The notes: a model not told the origin generated them from the sequence alone. Counted from the first letter of the stretch, positions 1 to 5,160 are shown. The stretch is DNA of 6,447 bases from an uncultured Clostridia bacterium (GCA_944386375.1 CALXAW010000074.1:1-6447); one strand, 5' to 3'. A program made the numbers and translations.

Positions 1-113
1 ATAATAATAATAAATATAATAATTATAAAAATACTACTTCTAACTATAATGAACGAGAATATTCTATACAAGATTTTGATAGCTTATATGCCAACAACGA
101 TTGGAACATATAA
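1..113 (+). CDS. 3' end of a plus-strand gene, Asn-rich C-terminal tail
   Basis: An open frame (codons starting at position 3) runs in from the left edge and stops with TAA at 111-113. It reads about 36 residues: an Asn-rich stretch (NNNKYNNYKN), then EREYSIQDFDSLYANNDWNI. The low-complexity Asn/Tyr linker followed by an ordered acidic and aromatic end looks like a linker plus a short C-terminal peptide. Such tails occur in DnaD-like and phage replisome-organiser proteins of Firmicutes, but this is a loose resemblance from memory and not an assignment. The gene converges on the tRNA unit, and terminator-like hairpins lie at 144-168 and 263-290. No start or domain is visible, so function is unknown. 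The frame could be chance, but varied codons such as CGA, TGG, GCC and AGC just before the stop argue for real coding. Confidence 0.5.
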   Translation, partial: NNNKYNNYKNTTSNYNEREYSIQDFDSLYANNDWNI

Positions 114-262
114 GTCTTTTTTATTTTTAATTTAAGAAAGACCAACTATAAAAAGTCAATAGTTTTTTGAAGAAAATTTCAAAAAATTTTTAATATAAAA
201 AATGCCATCACAAATAAGCAAATTCTTTTTTTGTTTTTAAAGATTTATTGAAAATCATTACT

Positions 263-290
263 AATTAATAAAATTATTTATTAATTTTTT
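263..290 (+). terminator. AT-only hairpin plus T-run, possible terminator of the left-edge gene
   Basis: Ten bases at 263-272 pair perfectly with 277-286 around a 4-base loop (ATTA), and T's continue to 290. It points along the plus strand, 150 bases after the stop at 113. A weaker candidate lies closer: AACTAT at 144-149 pairs with ATAGTT at 159-164 and is followed by T's to 168. Both stems contain almost no G or C, so their strength is doubtful. The rest of 114-318 is low-complexity AT DNA without a gene. Confidence 0.35.
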
Positions 291-292
291 AA

Positions 293-315
293 TTTGTTAG
301 ACATTTTGTTAGACA
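293..315. repeat. two tandem TTTGTTAGACA copies
   Basis: TTTGTTAGACA occurs at 293-303 and again at 305-315, a 12-base period, followed by a partial GACAGAC continuation. It lies just beyond the T-run of the tRNA terminator. No function can be assigned. It may be a chance tandem duplication in AT-rich spacer DNA. Confidence 0.4.
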
Positions 316-318
316 GAC

Positions 319-359
319 AAAAAAATAACAACTCTCAAATCACTGAAAGTCGCTATTTT
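319..359 (-). terminator. Rho-independent terminator of the tRNA unit
   Basis: Read on the minus strand, 357-345 (AATAGCGACTTTC) pairs with 336-324 over 13 positions, including three G-U pairs, around an 8-base loop. A run of seven T's follows (325-319). It begins a few bases after the CCA end of tRNA-Gln, as expected for the end of a tRNA transcript. Confidence 0.85.
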
Positions 360-362
360 GCT

Positions 363-437
363 TGGCTGGGCTGGCTAGATTCGAACTAGCGCATGCCAGA
401 GTCAAAGTCTGGTGCCTTACCGCTTGGCTACAGCCCA
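363..437 (-). tRNA. tRNA-Gln (anticodon TTG)
   Basis: The minus strand folds as a complete cloverleaf. The acceptor stem pairs TGGGCTG (437-431) with CAGCCCA (373-367), the discriminator is G, and CCA is encoded at 365-363. The anticodon arm is CCAGA / CTTTGAC / TCTGG, which places anticodon TTG at 405-403. A T-arm with TTCGAAT follows. It reads glutamine codons CAA and, by wobble, CAG. It is the second gene of a two-tRNA transcript, 17 bases after tRNA-His. Confidence 0.97.
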
Positions 438-454
438 ATGTATTTATAAAAAAC

Positions 455-532
455 TGGGGTGGAAGATGGGACTCGAACCCACGGTCTCCAGTGCCACAAA
501 CTGGCGCGTTAACCAACTACGCTACATCCACC
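455..532 (-). tRNA. tRNA-His (anticodon GTG)
   Basis: The minus strand folds as a cloverleaf with the extra 5' G (G-1, position 532) opposite C73, the identity element of histidine tRNAs. CCA is encoded at 457-455. The anticodon arm is CCAGT / TTGTGGC / ACTGG, giving GTG at 497-495. The D stem (GCGT/ACGC) and T arm (GTGGG TTCGAGT CCCAT) are intact. The acceptor stem has one apparent U-U mismatch at 6-67 (bases 526 and 464). Its 5' end lies about 26 bases after the predicted transcription start, so it is the first gene of the tRNA unit. Confidence 0.97.
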
Positions 533-537
533 GGATT

Positions 538-600
538 AAACGGCTCATTTGCGAGCACATATATTATTTTAAACTATTTTGTGCTCGCTGTCAACCGTTT
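538..600. repeat. nested inverted repeat around the tRNA promoter
   Basis: GCGAGCACA at 551-559 is exactly inverted as TGTGCTCGC at 580-588, with 20 bases between. An outer pair, AAACGG at 538-543 and CCGTTT at 595-600, extends the symmetry across asymmetric 7- and 6-base gaps. The arms are the only GC-rich blocks in the spacer. Their centres are 30 bp apart and they bracket the -10 box, which suits a dimeric protein on one face of the helix. In RNA reading through from the cyclophilin gene it could fold as a hairpin, but no T-run follows, so it is a poor terminator. Confidence 0.6.
566..594 (-). promoter_or_regulatory. sigma-A promoter of the tRNA-His/tRNA-Gln unit
   Basis: On the minus strand, TTGACA (594-589) is a perfect -35 box. 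It is followed by a 17-base spacer and TAAAAT (571-566) as the -10 box. Transcription should start near 559, about 26 bases before tRNA-His. One arm of a 9-bp inverted repeat fills the spacer next to the -35 box and the other sits at the start site. Confidence 0.88.
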
Positions 601-633
601 TTGTGATTTTTTTCATTTTAGTGCATTTATTTT

Positions 634-1410
634 TTATTCTTCTGGCATTTTTATTCCTAAATAATCATATAAATTGAATGCTTCTAATGTTTCTGGTTTT
701 CCATAGTCTGCTCCATATGTTTCTACTCTTATTGATGTTATTACTGGTGGGTCTACTGGTGTACTTGTTTCTTGTTCTCCTTCTTCTGCTGGTTCTAGCT
801 CTACATCTTCTATATTATGTACAACATCCATTCCTTCTATTACTTTTCCAAATGCTGCATAATATCCATCTAGTGATGATACATCTGCTGTCATTATAAA
901 AAATTGTCCACCTGCTGAATTGTAAGATTCGTCTGCTAAGTCTCCTGAATATTGGGTATAGTCTGATCTTGCCATAGATATAACACCTTCTGTGTGTTTT
1001 AATGTATTTTGTTCAAATCCATTTGCTACAAATTCACCTTTTATATTATATTCTGCATCTTCGCTACTGTCTTTTTCTATGCTACTATCTATTGCACTTA
1101 AGTTAACTCCTCCTGTTCCGTCTCCTTCTACATCTCCACCTTGTATCATAAAGTCTTTTACTACTCTATGGAATGTAAGTCCATCATAATGACCATTATT
1201 TGCTAATGTTATAAAGTTTGCTACAGTGTTTGGTGCCATGTCTGGGTACAATTCTATTTTTACTGTTCCGTAATCTTTTATTTCCATTGTTGCTACTGGG
1301 TTTGGTATATTTACTGTAGCTTTTTGGTAATACCCATAACCTAAAACTCCTAATAATGCTACAATTACAATTAGTGCTATTATTGTTATTATTATACTTG
1401 ATTTTTTCAT
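634..1410 (-). CDS. membrane-anchored cyclophilin-type peptidyl-prolyl cis-trans isomerase
   Basis: The 258-residue product should speed proline cis-trans isomerisation in proteins outside the membrane. Residues 6-28 form one hydrophobic helix after a KK start, with no lipobox Cys, so it is probably a signal anchor. The cyclophilin fold spans about 39-200. Visible active-site motifs are FHRV (80-83, with the catalytic-type Arg82), FMIQGGD (87-93), GVISMAR (142-148), GGQFFI (167-172) and YAAFGKV (184-190). The position of the cyclosporin-binding Trp reads Ser, as in many bacterial members. Compared with minimal cyclophilins there is an acidic insertion (about 103-135) and an acidic C-terminal extension (about 197-258). 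The ATG has AAGGAGG at 1425-1419, 8 bases upstream, overlapping the disA stop codon. It is the last gene of the radA-disA operon. No clear terminator follows before the tRNA promoter. Confidence 0.92.
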   Translation of the reverse strand: MKKSSIIITIIALIVIVALLGVLGYGYYQKATVNIPNPVATMEIKDYGTVKIELYPDMAPNTVANFITLANNGHYDGLTFHRVVKDFMIQGGDVEGDGTGGVNLSAIDSSIEKDSSEDAEYNIKGEFVANGFEQNTLKHTEGVISMARSDYTQYSGDLADESYNSAGGQFFIMTADVSSLDGYYAAFGKVIEGMDVVHNIEDVELEPAEEGEQETSTPVDPPVITSIRVETYGADYGKPETLEAFNLYDYLGIKMPEE

Positions 1411-1423
1411 TTAAAATTCCTCC

Positions 1424-2507
1424 TTAAAACATTATATTATCAAAAACAAATTGTTCTTGCATTCTTTTTAATGATTGTTTTATTGTTTGTGCTCTTACTT
1501 CTCCAATACCGTCTACTTTGTCTAGTGTTTCTATATCTGCTGCTAGTACATGTTGGAATGATTTGAAAGATTTCACTAAGTTTTCTACTATGTTACTTGG
1601 CATTCTAGGTATTTTGCTTAATATTCTATATCCATGTGGATATACCCCGAGTTCTTCGTAATTGTCAAAACCTTCGTGTCCAAGTAGTTTTGCAATTGTT
1701 TGTTGTCTCATAATTTCTTCATAAGATAATGATGTTAATTCTTCTAATATTTGCTCTGGGGTAACTTTTTTCTTTCCTGGTGCAATATAATCTTTTATTA
1801 TTAGTTTTTCTTCTTTTTCTAATCCACCTATTAGTTCTTCTACTTGCATACTTATAAGTCTTCCGTCTTCTCCGTAATTCGTATATTTGATTTTCTATTT
1901 CTTCTACTATTTTCATAACCATTTCTGCCCTTTGAATTACGGTTATTACATTGTCTAATGTTACAATATCATTAAATTCGTATTCATTTAATATTGCAAG
2001 TTTATTGTCAAATACTTTTTTATATTTTTCTAATGTTTGTATCGCTTGGTTTGCTTTGCTTAAGACTACATCTGTATTTTCTAATATATACCTCTCATTT
2101 TCTTTGAATATGGTTATTATATTTCTTCTTTGCGAAATACTTATTACCAATTCGCCTGTTTGTTTTGCTGTTCTTTCTGCTGTTCTATGTCTTGTTCCTG
2201 TTTCTACTGTTGGTATTGTGTATGATGGTATAAGTTGTGCATTTGCAAATAATATTTTTTTAAAGTCTCCACTTAATACTATTGCTCCATCCATTTTTGC
2301 TAGCTCATATAGTTTAGATGAGGTATATTCTTCGTTTATGAAAAATCCGCCATCTACCACCTCTTGGATTATGTCATTATTATCTGTTATTAATAATAAA
2401 CCTCCTGTTTTTGCTCTTAATATATTATCTAAGCCTTCTCTTATTTCTGTTCCTGGAGCAATTTTTTTTAGTATTTCTGTTAGGTTGTTTTCGTTTTTCT
2501 TTCTCAA
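1424..2507 (-). CDS. disA: DisA, DNA integrity scanning protein / diadenylate cyclase, frameshifted by one extra base near 1874
   Basis: DisA condenses two ATP into c-di-AMP while monitoring DNA, and branched DNA turns the cyclase off. The start is TTG (2507-2505) with AGAGGTG 7 bases upstream, 15 bases after the radA stop. The N-terminal cyclase domain (about 1-145) is intact: VVDGGF (50-55), KMDGA (71-75), ETGTRHRTAER (102-112) and ISQRRN. The helical linker follows (KANQAIQTLEKYK). After ...NQIYEL (Leu211, codon 1877-1875) an extra base at about 1874 breaks the frame. Skipping it restores GEDGRLISMQVEELI and the remainder, ending in a helix-hairpin-helix motif DGIGEVRA (332-339). The corrected product is 360 residues, the length I recall for Bacillus subtilis DisA. 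Read literally, translation yields 262 residues, stopping at 1719 with a 51-residue Arg/Lys-rich out-of-frame tail. The remaining DNA-binding part lies in the frame that contains ATG 1849. Confidence 0.93.
1871..1880 (-). other. frameshift position in disA (one extra base)
   Basis: On the minus strand the codons GAA TTA (1880-1875) encode Glu210-Leu211. The next base, C at 1874, is surplus: continuing from 1873 gives GGA GAA GAC GGA, the family's Gly-rich turn followed by LI..QV. There is no homopolymer here, so this is not the usual slippage-type sequencing error. A rare CGG codon appears in the unshifted frame directly at the break. Confidence 0.85.
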
Positions 2508-2514
2508 GTATTCA

Positions 2515-2521
2515 CACCTCT
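2515..2521 (-). promoter_or_regulatory. ribosome binding site supporting the TTG start of disA
   Basis: AGAGGTG on the minus strand (2521-2515) lies 7 bases before TTG at 2507. The protein then begins MRKKNENNLTEILKKIAPGT, which lines up with the N-terminus of known DisA, so the TTG start is well supported. Confidence 0.75.
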
Positions 2522-2522
2522 T

Positions 2523-3878
2523 TTATAAACCTATTTTTTTCATAGCTTCTTTTATATCTTTCACGCCTATTATATCTAATTTATAATTATCTTTCAAGCC
2601 TTTTTTGTTACTTTCTGGAATTATGCATGTTTTAAACCCTAATTTTTCTGCTTCTTTAAGTCTTTTTTCTATCATATTTATTCTTCTTATTTCTCCAGTT
2701 AGCCCAACTTCACCCATTACTACAACTTCTTTAGGTATAGGAATATTTTTATAACTAGAAGCTACAGCACTTACAACTCCTAAATCTATAGCTGGTTCGT
2801 TTATACGTATTCCACCTACTATATTTAAATATACATCTTGCCCGCCTAACATTAAACCTGCCTTTTTTTCTAATACTGCGATTAATAATGCCAATCTGTT
2901 ATAATCCATTCCATTTGCTGTTCTCTTAGGTATTCCAAATACACTTTGTGTTGTTAATGCTTGAAATTCTACTAAAATTGGTCTTGTTCCTTCTATTGTT
3001 GCAACAATACATGCTCCTGCTGGATTATTGTTTGTTTCTGATATTAATATATCTGATGGATTTAATATTTCGCACATTCCTTCTTGCTTCATTTCGAACA
3101 TTCCAATTTCATTTGTTGAACCAAATCTATTTTTTACTCCTCTTAATATCCTGTATTGATAATATCTTTCTCCTTCTAAATATAAAACTGTATCTACCAT
3201 GTGCTCTAATACTCTTGGTCCTGCAATATTTCCTTCTTTTGTAACATGTCCTATAATAATTGTTGTAATTTCTTGTGATTTGCATATTCTCATTATTTGA
3301 GATGTTATCTCTCTTACTTGACTTACACTTCCTGCAGCTGCTGTTAGCTCTTCTGAATACATTGTTTGCACAGAGTCTATTATTACAAGTTTTGGGTTTA
3401 GTTTTACAATTGCTTCATTAACTACATCTATATCTGTTTCTCCTAAAAACATTATGTCATCATTGTTTATTTTTAATCTATCTGCACGAAATTTTATCTG
3501 TTCTGCTGACTCTTCGCCAGATACATATAAAACTTTTCCTTCTCCTTGTATTTTATCGCATATTTGTAATATTAGTGTAGATTTACCTATTCCTGGTTCT
3601 CCTCCTAATAAAATTAGCGAACCTTTTACCAAGCCTCCACCTAATACTCTGTCTACTTCAGCAAATCCTGTAGAGATTCTAAAATGTTCTTTTCCTTCAT
3701 ATGATTTTAATTCTTTGGGTTCATTTATTTTTGTTTTTCCTGTTTTAGAATTTACACTTTTTTCTACTTTTTGTTCAAAAAAACTGTTCCAACTATTACA
3801 TGCTGGACATTTTCCCATCCATTTTGCAGATTCGTATCCACATTCGTTACATACAAATATTGTTTTTGCTTTTGCCAC
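2523..3878 (-). CDS. radA: RadA (Sms) DNA repair/recombination ATPase
   Basis: RadA is a RecA-like hexameric ATPase that promotes branch migration during homologous recombination and repair. With the GTG start at 3878-3876 the protein has 451 residues, a normal family length. Domains in order: a C4 zinc finger (Cys10, 13, 24, 27, in CNEC and CPAC); a RecA-like core with Walker A GEPGIGKST (93-101) and a Walker B strand ending at Asp168 (LVIIDSVQT); the RadA-specific KNRFG motif (249-253); and a Lon-like C-terminal domain (from about 275) used for DNA binding. I chose GTG because GGTGAT (3888-3883) sits 4 bases upstream in perfect register with the 16S tail, and the protein then starts (V)AKAKTIFVC as in other RadA proteins. 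The in-frame ATG at 3905 lies inside a terminator hairpin. It heads the radA-disA-cyclophilin operon; the radA-disA pairing is common in Firmicutes. Confidence 0.96.
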   Translation of the reverse strand: MAKAKTIFVCNECGYESAKWMGKCPACNSWNSFFEQKVEKSVNSKTGKTKINEPKELKSYEGKEHFRISTGFAEVDRVLGGGLVKGSLILLGGEPGIGKSTLILQICDKIQGEGKVLYVSGEESAEQIKFRADRLKINNDDIMFLGETDIDVVNEAIVKLNPKLVIIDSVQTMYSEELTAAAGSVSQVREITSQIMRICKSQEITTIIIGHVTKEGNIAGPRVLEHMVDTVLYLEGERYYQYRILRGVKNRFGSTNEIGMFEMKQEGMCEILNPSDILISETNNNPAGACIVATIEGTRPILVEFQALTTQSVFGIPKRTANGMDYNRLALLIAVLEKKAGLMLGGQDVYLNIVGGIRINEPAIDLGVVSAVASSYKNIPIPKEVVVMGEVGLTGEIRRINMIEKRLKEAEKLGFKTCIIPESNKKGLKDNYKLDIIGVKDIKEAMKKIGL

Positions 3879-3882
3879 TTTT

Positions 3883-3888
3883 ATCACC
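3883..3888 (-). promoter_or_regulatory. GGTGAT ribosome binding site deciding the GTG start of radA
   Basis: GGTGAT (3888-3883) pairs with the 3' part of the 16S anti-Shine-Dalgarno region (as in AAGGAGGTGAT) and lies 4 bases before GTG 3878. The alternative ATG at 3890 overlaps this site and the ATG at 3905 has no site, so both are unlikely starts. Confidence 0.7.
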
Positions 3889-3891
3889 ATA

Positions 3892-3932
3892 AAAAAATAT
3901 AACATAAATTATAAATTTATGCTATATTTTTT
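3892..3932 (-). terminator. 19-bp AT-rich hairpin between the repeat-protein gene and radA
   Basis: Bases 3892-3910 pair with 3914-3932 around a 3-base loop. All 19 positions pair on the minus strand, one as G-U. A-runs on the outer left and T-runs on the outer right give a T-tail in either direction. It starts about 20 bases after the stop at 3953, so it most likely ends transcription of that gene and insulates radA. Confidence 0.7.
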
Positions 3933-3937
3933 CTCTA
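3908..3937 (-). promoter_or_regulatory. possible promoter of the radA operon
   Basis: A perfect TATAAT (3913-3908, minus strand) has TAGAGA (3937-3932, four of six matches to TTGACA) 18 bases upstream. Transcription would start near 3901 and give a short leader before GGTGAT. The -10 box lies at the tip of the hairpin 3892-3932. TATAAT is easily found by chance in such AT-rich DNA, so confidence is modest. Confidence 0.4.
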
Positions 3938-3952
3938 TTTTTTAGTAAAATA

Positions 3953-4528
3953 TTATTTATTTTTTCCAAATGTTAATTTTTTTGTAAAAAATGCGCGTAC
4001 TTTTTCCCAAGTGATTTCTTGATATAAAAAGTCATTTAGTTCATCTTCTACTTTTTGTTGATATGGAGTTAATTCTACTTTTATTTCTTTTGTCCAATTT
4101 ATTTTTGCATTCCAATCTATATCTTGTAACCAGAAAGCTTTCATACTTGACCAAAAGCCTCTTTTAACTGGTAAGTTTGTACCTTCTTGTGCTGTTTGAA
4201 CACCGCCAAATACTCCTTCTACCTTTTCTTGTGTATCTTGGTTTTCGTCATTTTCAAATGTTCCTTCATTGTTGGTACCTACATTTGGTACTTCTACACC
4301 ACCAAATACTCCTCCAACTTTTGTTTCTTCTTCATTTCCTCCAAATATACTATTTAGATTTATTCCTGTGTTTGGCATTTCTACTGCTGCAAATACTCCT
4401 TCTGCTTTTGTTTCTGCATTTGGCATTTCGGCTCCACCAAATACTCCTCCTGCATTTATATTACCATCTAAATTTACATCTCCACCATATACATTTTTTC
4501 CTTTTACTTCTTCATTTATGGTTGCCAT
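3953..4528 (-). CDS. unrecognised 191-residue protein with seven 16-residue GVFGG repeats
   Basis: I do not recognise this protein. Residues 9-117 form a tandem repeat whose aromatic residue falls at 14, 30, 46, 62, 75, 91 and 107. That is a strict 16-residue period, with one unit shortened by three. The consensus is roughly K-x-E-G-V-F-G-G-V-E-M-P-N-x-x-T. The repeat part is Gly/Glu/Asn-rich, with no Cys, and looks flexible. The C-terminal part (about 122-191) is different: Trp-rich (126, 133, 139, 144, 173) and charged, with likely amphipathic helices and a Lys-rich end. There is no signal peptide or clear membrane helix, so it is probably cytoplasmic. The ATG has AAAGGAGG 7 bases upstream (4543-4536). 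It stands alone between its own promoter region and the hairpin at 3892-3932. It could be a scaffold or adaptor, but nothing shows this. Confidence 0.85.
   Translation of the reverse strand: MATINEEVKGKNVYGGDVNLDGNINAGGVFGGAEMPNAETKAEGVFAAVEMPNTGINLNSIFGGNEEETKVGGVFGGVEVPNVGTNNEGTFENDENQDTQEKVEGVFGGVQTAQEGTNLPVKRGFWSSMKAFWLQDIDWNAKINWTKEIKVELTPYQQKVEDELNDFLYQEITWEKVRAFFTKKLTFGKNK
4178..4504 (-). repeat. 48-base coding repeat, seven units
   Basis: The DNA for residues 9-117 of the repeat protein consists of seven 48-base units (one of 39 bases). Units 2, 3, 5 and 7 are clearly related at the DNA level too: on the plus strand the CAAATACTCC core recurs at about 4206, 4302, 4389 and 4438. Units 1, 4 and 6 are degenerate. 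The array has therefore expanded and then drifted. It could vary in copy number between strains. Confidence 0.75.
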
Positions 4529-4569
4529 TATATTTCCTCCTTTGTAATTAATAGCTATTTTATACTGTT

Positions 4570-4598
4570 ATACTACTATATAAATTTTATAAAATCAA
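4570..4598 (-). promoter_or_regulatory. possible promoter of the repeat-protein gene
   Basis: On the minus strand TTGATT (4598-4593) and TAGTAT (4575-4570) are 17 bases apart, each matching four of six consensus positions. TATAAC at 4572-4567 is an alternative -10 box with a long 20-base spacer. The leader to ATG 4528 would be about 35 bases and contain the AAAGGAGG site. The box choice is uncertain because the DNA is nearly all A and T. Confidence 0.4.
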
Positions 4599-4616
4599 GT
4601 TTTTTTATATTAAGTG

Positions 4617-4647
4617 TTTGTTACATTTTTGTTACATTTTTGTTACA
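4617..4647. repeat. three TTTGTTACA direct repeats, 11-bp period
   Basis: TTTGTTACA occurs at 4617-4625, 4628-4636 and 4639-4647, joined by TT. The period of 11 bp is about one helical turn, so all three would face the same side of the DNA. They lie 19 bp upstream of the proposed -35 box of the repeat-protein gene, a typical place for activator or cooperative regulator sites. There is no palindrome spanning the copies and no gene in this spacer (4529-4719). Confidence 0.65.
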
Positions 4648-4660
4648 AATTATATTTATA

Positions 4661-4708
4661 ATTAAAACAAGCCATTAATATATATAGTTTTTTTGTATTT
4701 TATGGCTT
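4661..4708 (-). terminator. weak terminator candidate after the small membrane protein gene
   Basis: On the minus strand AAGCCAT (4708-4702) pairs with ATGGCTT (4675-4669), followed by GTTTTAATT. The loop is long (26 bases) and includes a run of A's, so the structure is marginal. It lies 12 bases after the stop at 4720. Confidence 0.4.
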
Positions 4709-4719
4709 ATTTTCTTTGT

Positions 4720-5052
4720 TTAGTTCGAATTCCATCTTTTTACTTTTATGTCTTGGTATTTATCTAAAACTTTAGAGTACTTATCATATTCTTCTTCCCA
4801 TAATTCTGGTGGTACTTTATCAAAAGCTTTAAATATTTTTTCTGCTTCTGTTAAATATATAATTTGTTCTTGTGTGCTTAATTTTTCATATTTTTTAGAA
4901 AAATTATATAATCTATCTAAAATTTGGTTAGCTTCAATAAAGCTCCAAAAGTCTTTTACTTTTAAACCAAATAGTCGTATTTGAACTACCGCATATCCAA
5001 TTAATGCTACTATTATAAATAATAGTATATATACAAAATAAAATATTTCCAT
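4720..5052 (-). CDS. unrecognised small protein with one N-terminal membrane helix
   Basis: The 110-residue product starts MEIFYFVYILLFIIVALIGY. Residues 3-23 form a single hydrophobic helix, and the rest (about 28-110) is charged and probably helical, rich in Lys, Glu, Tyr and Trp (FIEANQILDRLYNF, PPELWEEEYDKY). I do not recognise a family. By charge balance the soluble part probably faces the cytoplasm. I chose the ATG at 5052 because GGAG lies 6 bases upstream (5062-5059) and because a good promoter has its -10 box over the longer in-frame ATG at 5094, which would therefore not be in the transcript. The ATG at 5064 has only a weak purine-rich upstream stretch. The gene diverges from the one at 5259 and is probably transcribed alone. 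Confidence 0.72.
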   Translation of the reverse strand: MEIFYFVYILLFIIVALIGYAVVQIRLFGLKVKDFWSFIEANQILDRLYNFSKKYEKLSTQEQIIYLTEAEKIFKAFDKVPPELWEEEYDKYSKVLDKYQDIKVKRWNSN

Positions 5053-5056
5053 GTTT

Positions 5057-5062
5057 TTCTCC
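5057..5062 (-). promoter_or_regulatory. ribosome binding site deciding the start at 5052
   Basis: GGAGAA on the minus strand (5062-5057) places GGAG six bases before ATG 5052. It overlaps the Glu-Lys codons of the alternative start at 5064. Confidence 0.55.
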
Positions 5063-5092
5063 ATTTTCTTTTGAGTTAATAATACAATTGAC

Positions 5093-5121
5093 ATTATAGC
5101 ATAATTATTTTTTTATTGCAA
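5093..5121 (-). promoter_or_regulatory. promoter of the small membrane protein gene
   Basis: TTGCAA (5121-5116), a 17-base spacer and a perfect TATAAT (5098-5093) on the minus strand. Transcription should start near 5086, leaving a leader of about 34 bases before ATG 5052. It is divergent from the promoter at 5161-5189, with 39 bp between the two -35 boxes. Confidence 0.7.
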
Positions 5122-5160
5122 ATTTATTAAAGTAGTAGCCAACATAAATTTTACATAATC

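Noticed and set aside
362..664. 100-codon plus-strand open frame over the tRNA region
   Set aside because: It lies across two complete minus-strand tRNA genes and their promoter, and has no ribosome site.
1951..2586. 211-codon plus-strand open frame opposite disA and the end of radA
   Set aside because: It is antisense to conserved DisA motifs, with a Ser/Phe/Ile-rich mirror composition and no SD.
3454..3945. 163-codon plus-strand open frame opposite radA
   Set aside because: It is antisense to the Walker A and zinc-finger regions of RadA and has no SD or family resemblance.
4177..4551. Leu-rich and Pro-rich plus-strand open frames opposite the repeat protein
   Set aside because: Their repetitiveness merely mirrors the 48-base coding repeat on the other strand, and neither has a proper ribosome site.
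4617..4647. TTTGTTACA array as a CRISPR or iteron origin
   Set aside because: The copies are only 9 bases with 2-base gaps, there are no spacers, and no replication gene is nearby; a regulator site is the simpler reading.
5053..5094. Longer start of the small membrane protein at ATG 5094
   Set aside because: The ATG overlaps the TATAAT -10 box of a well-spaced promoter, so it should not be in the mRNA.
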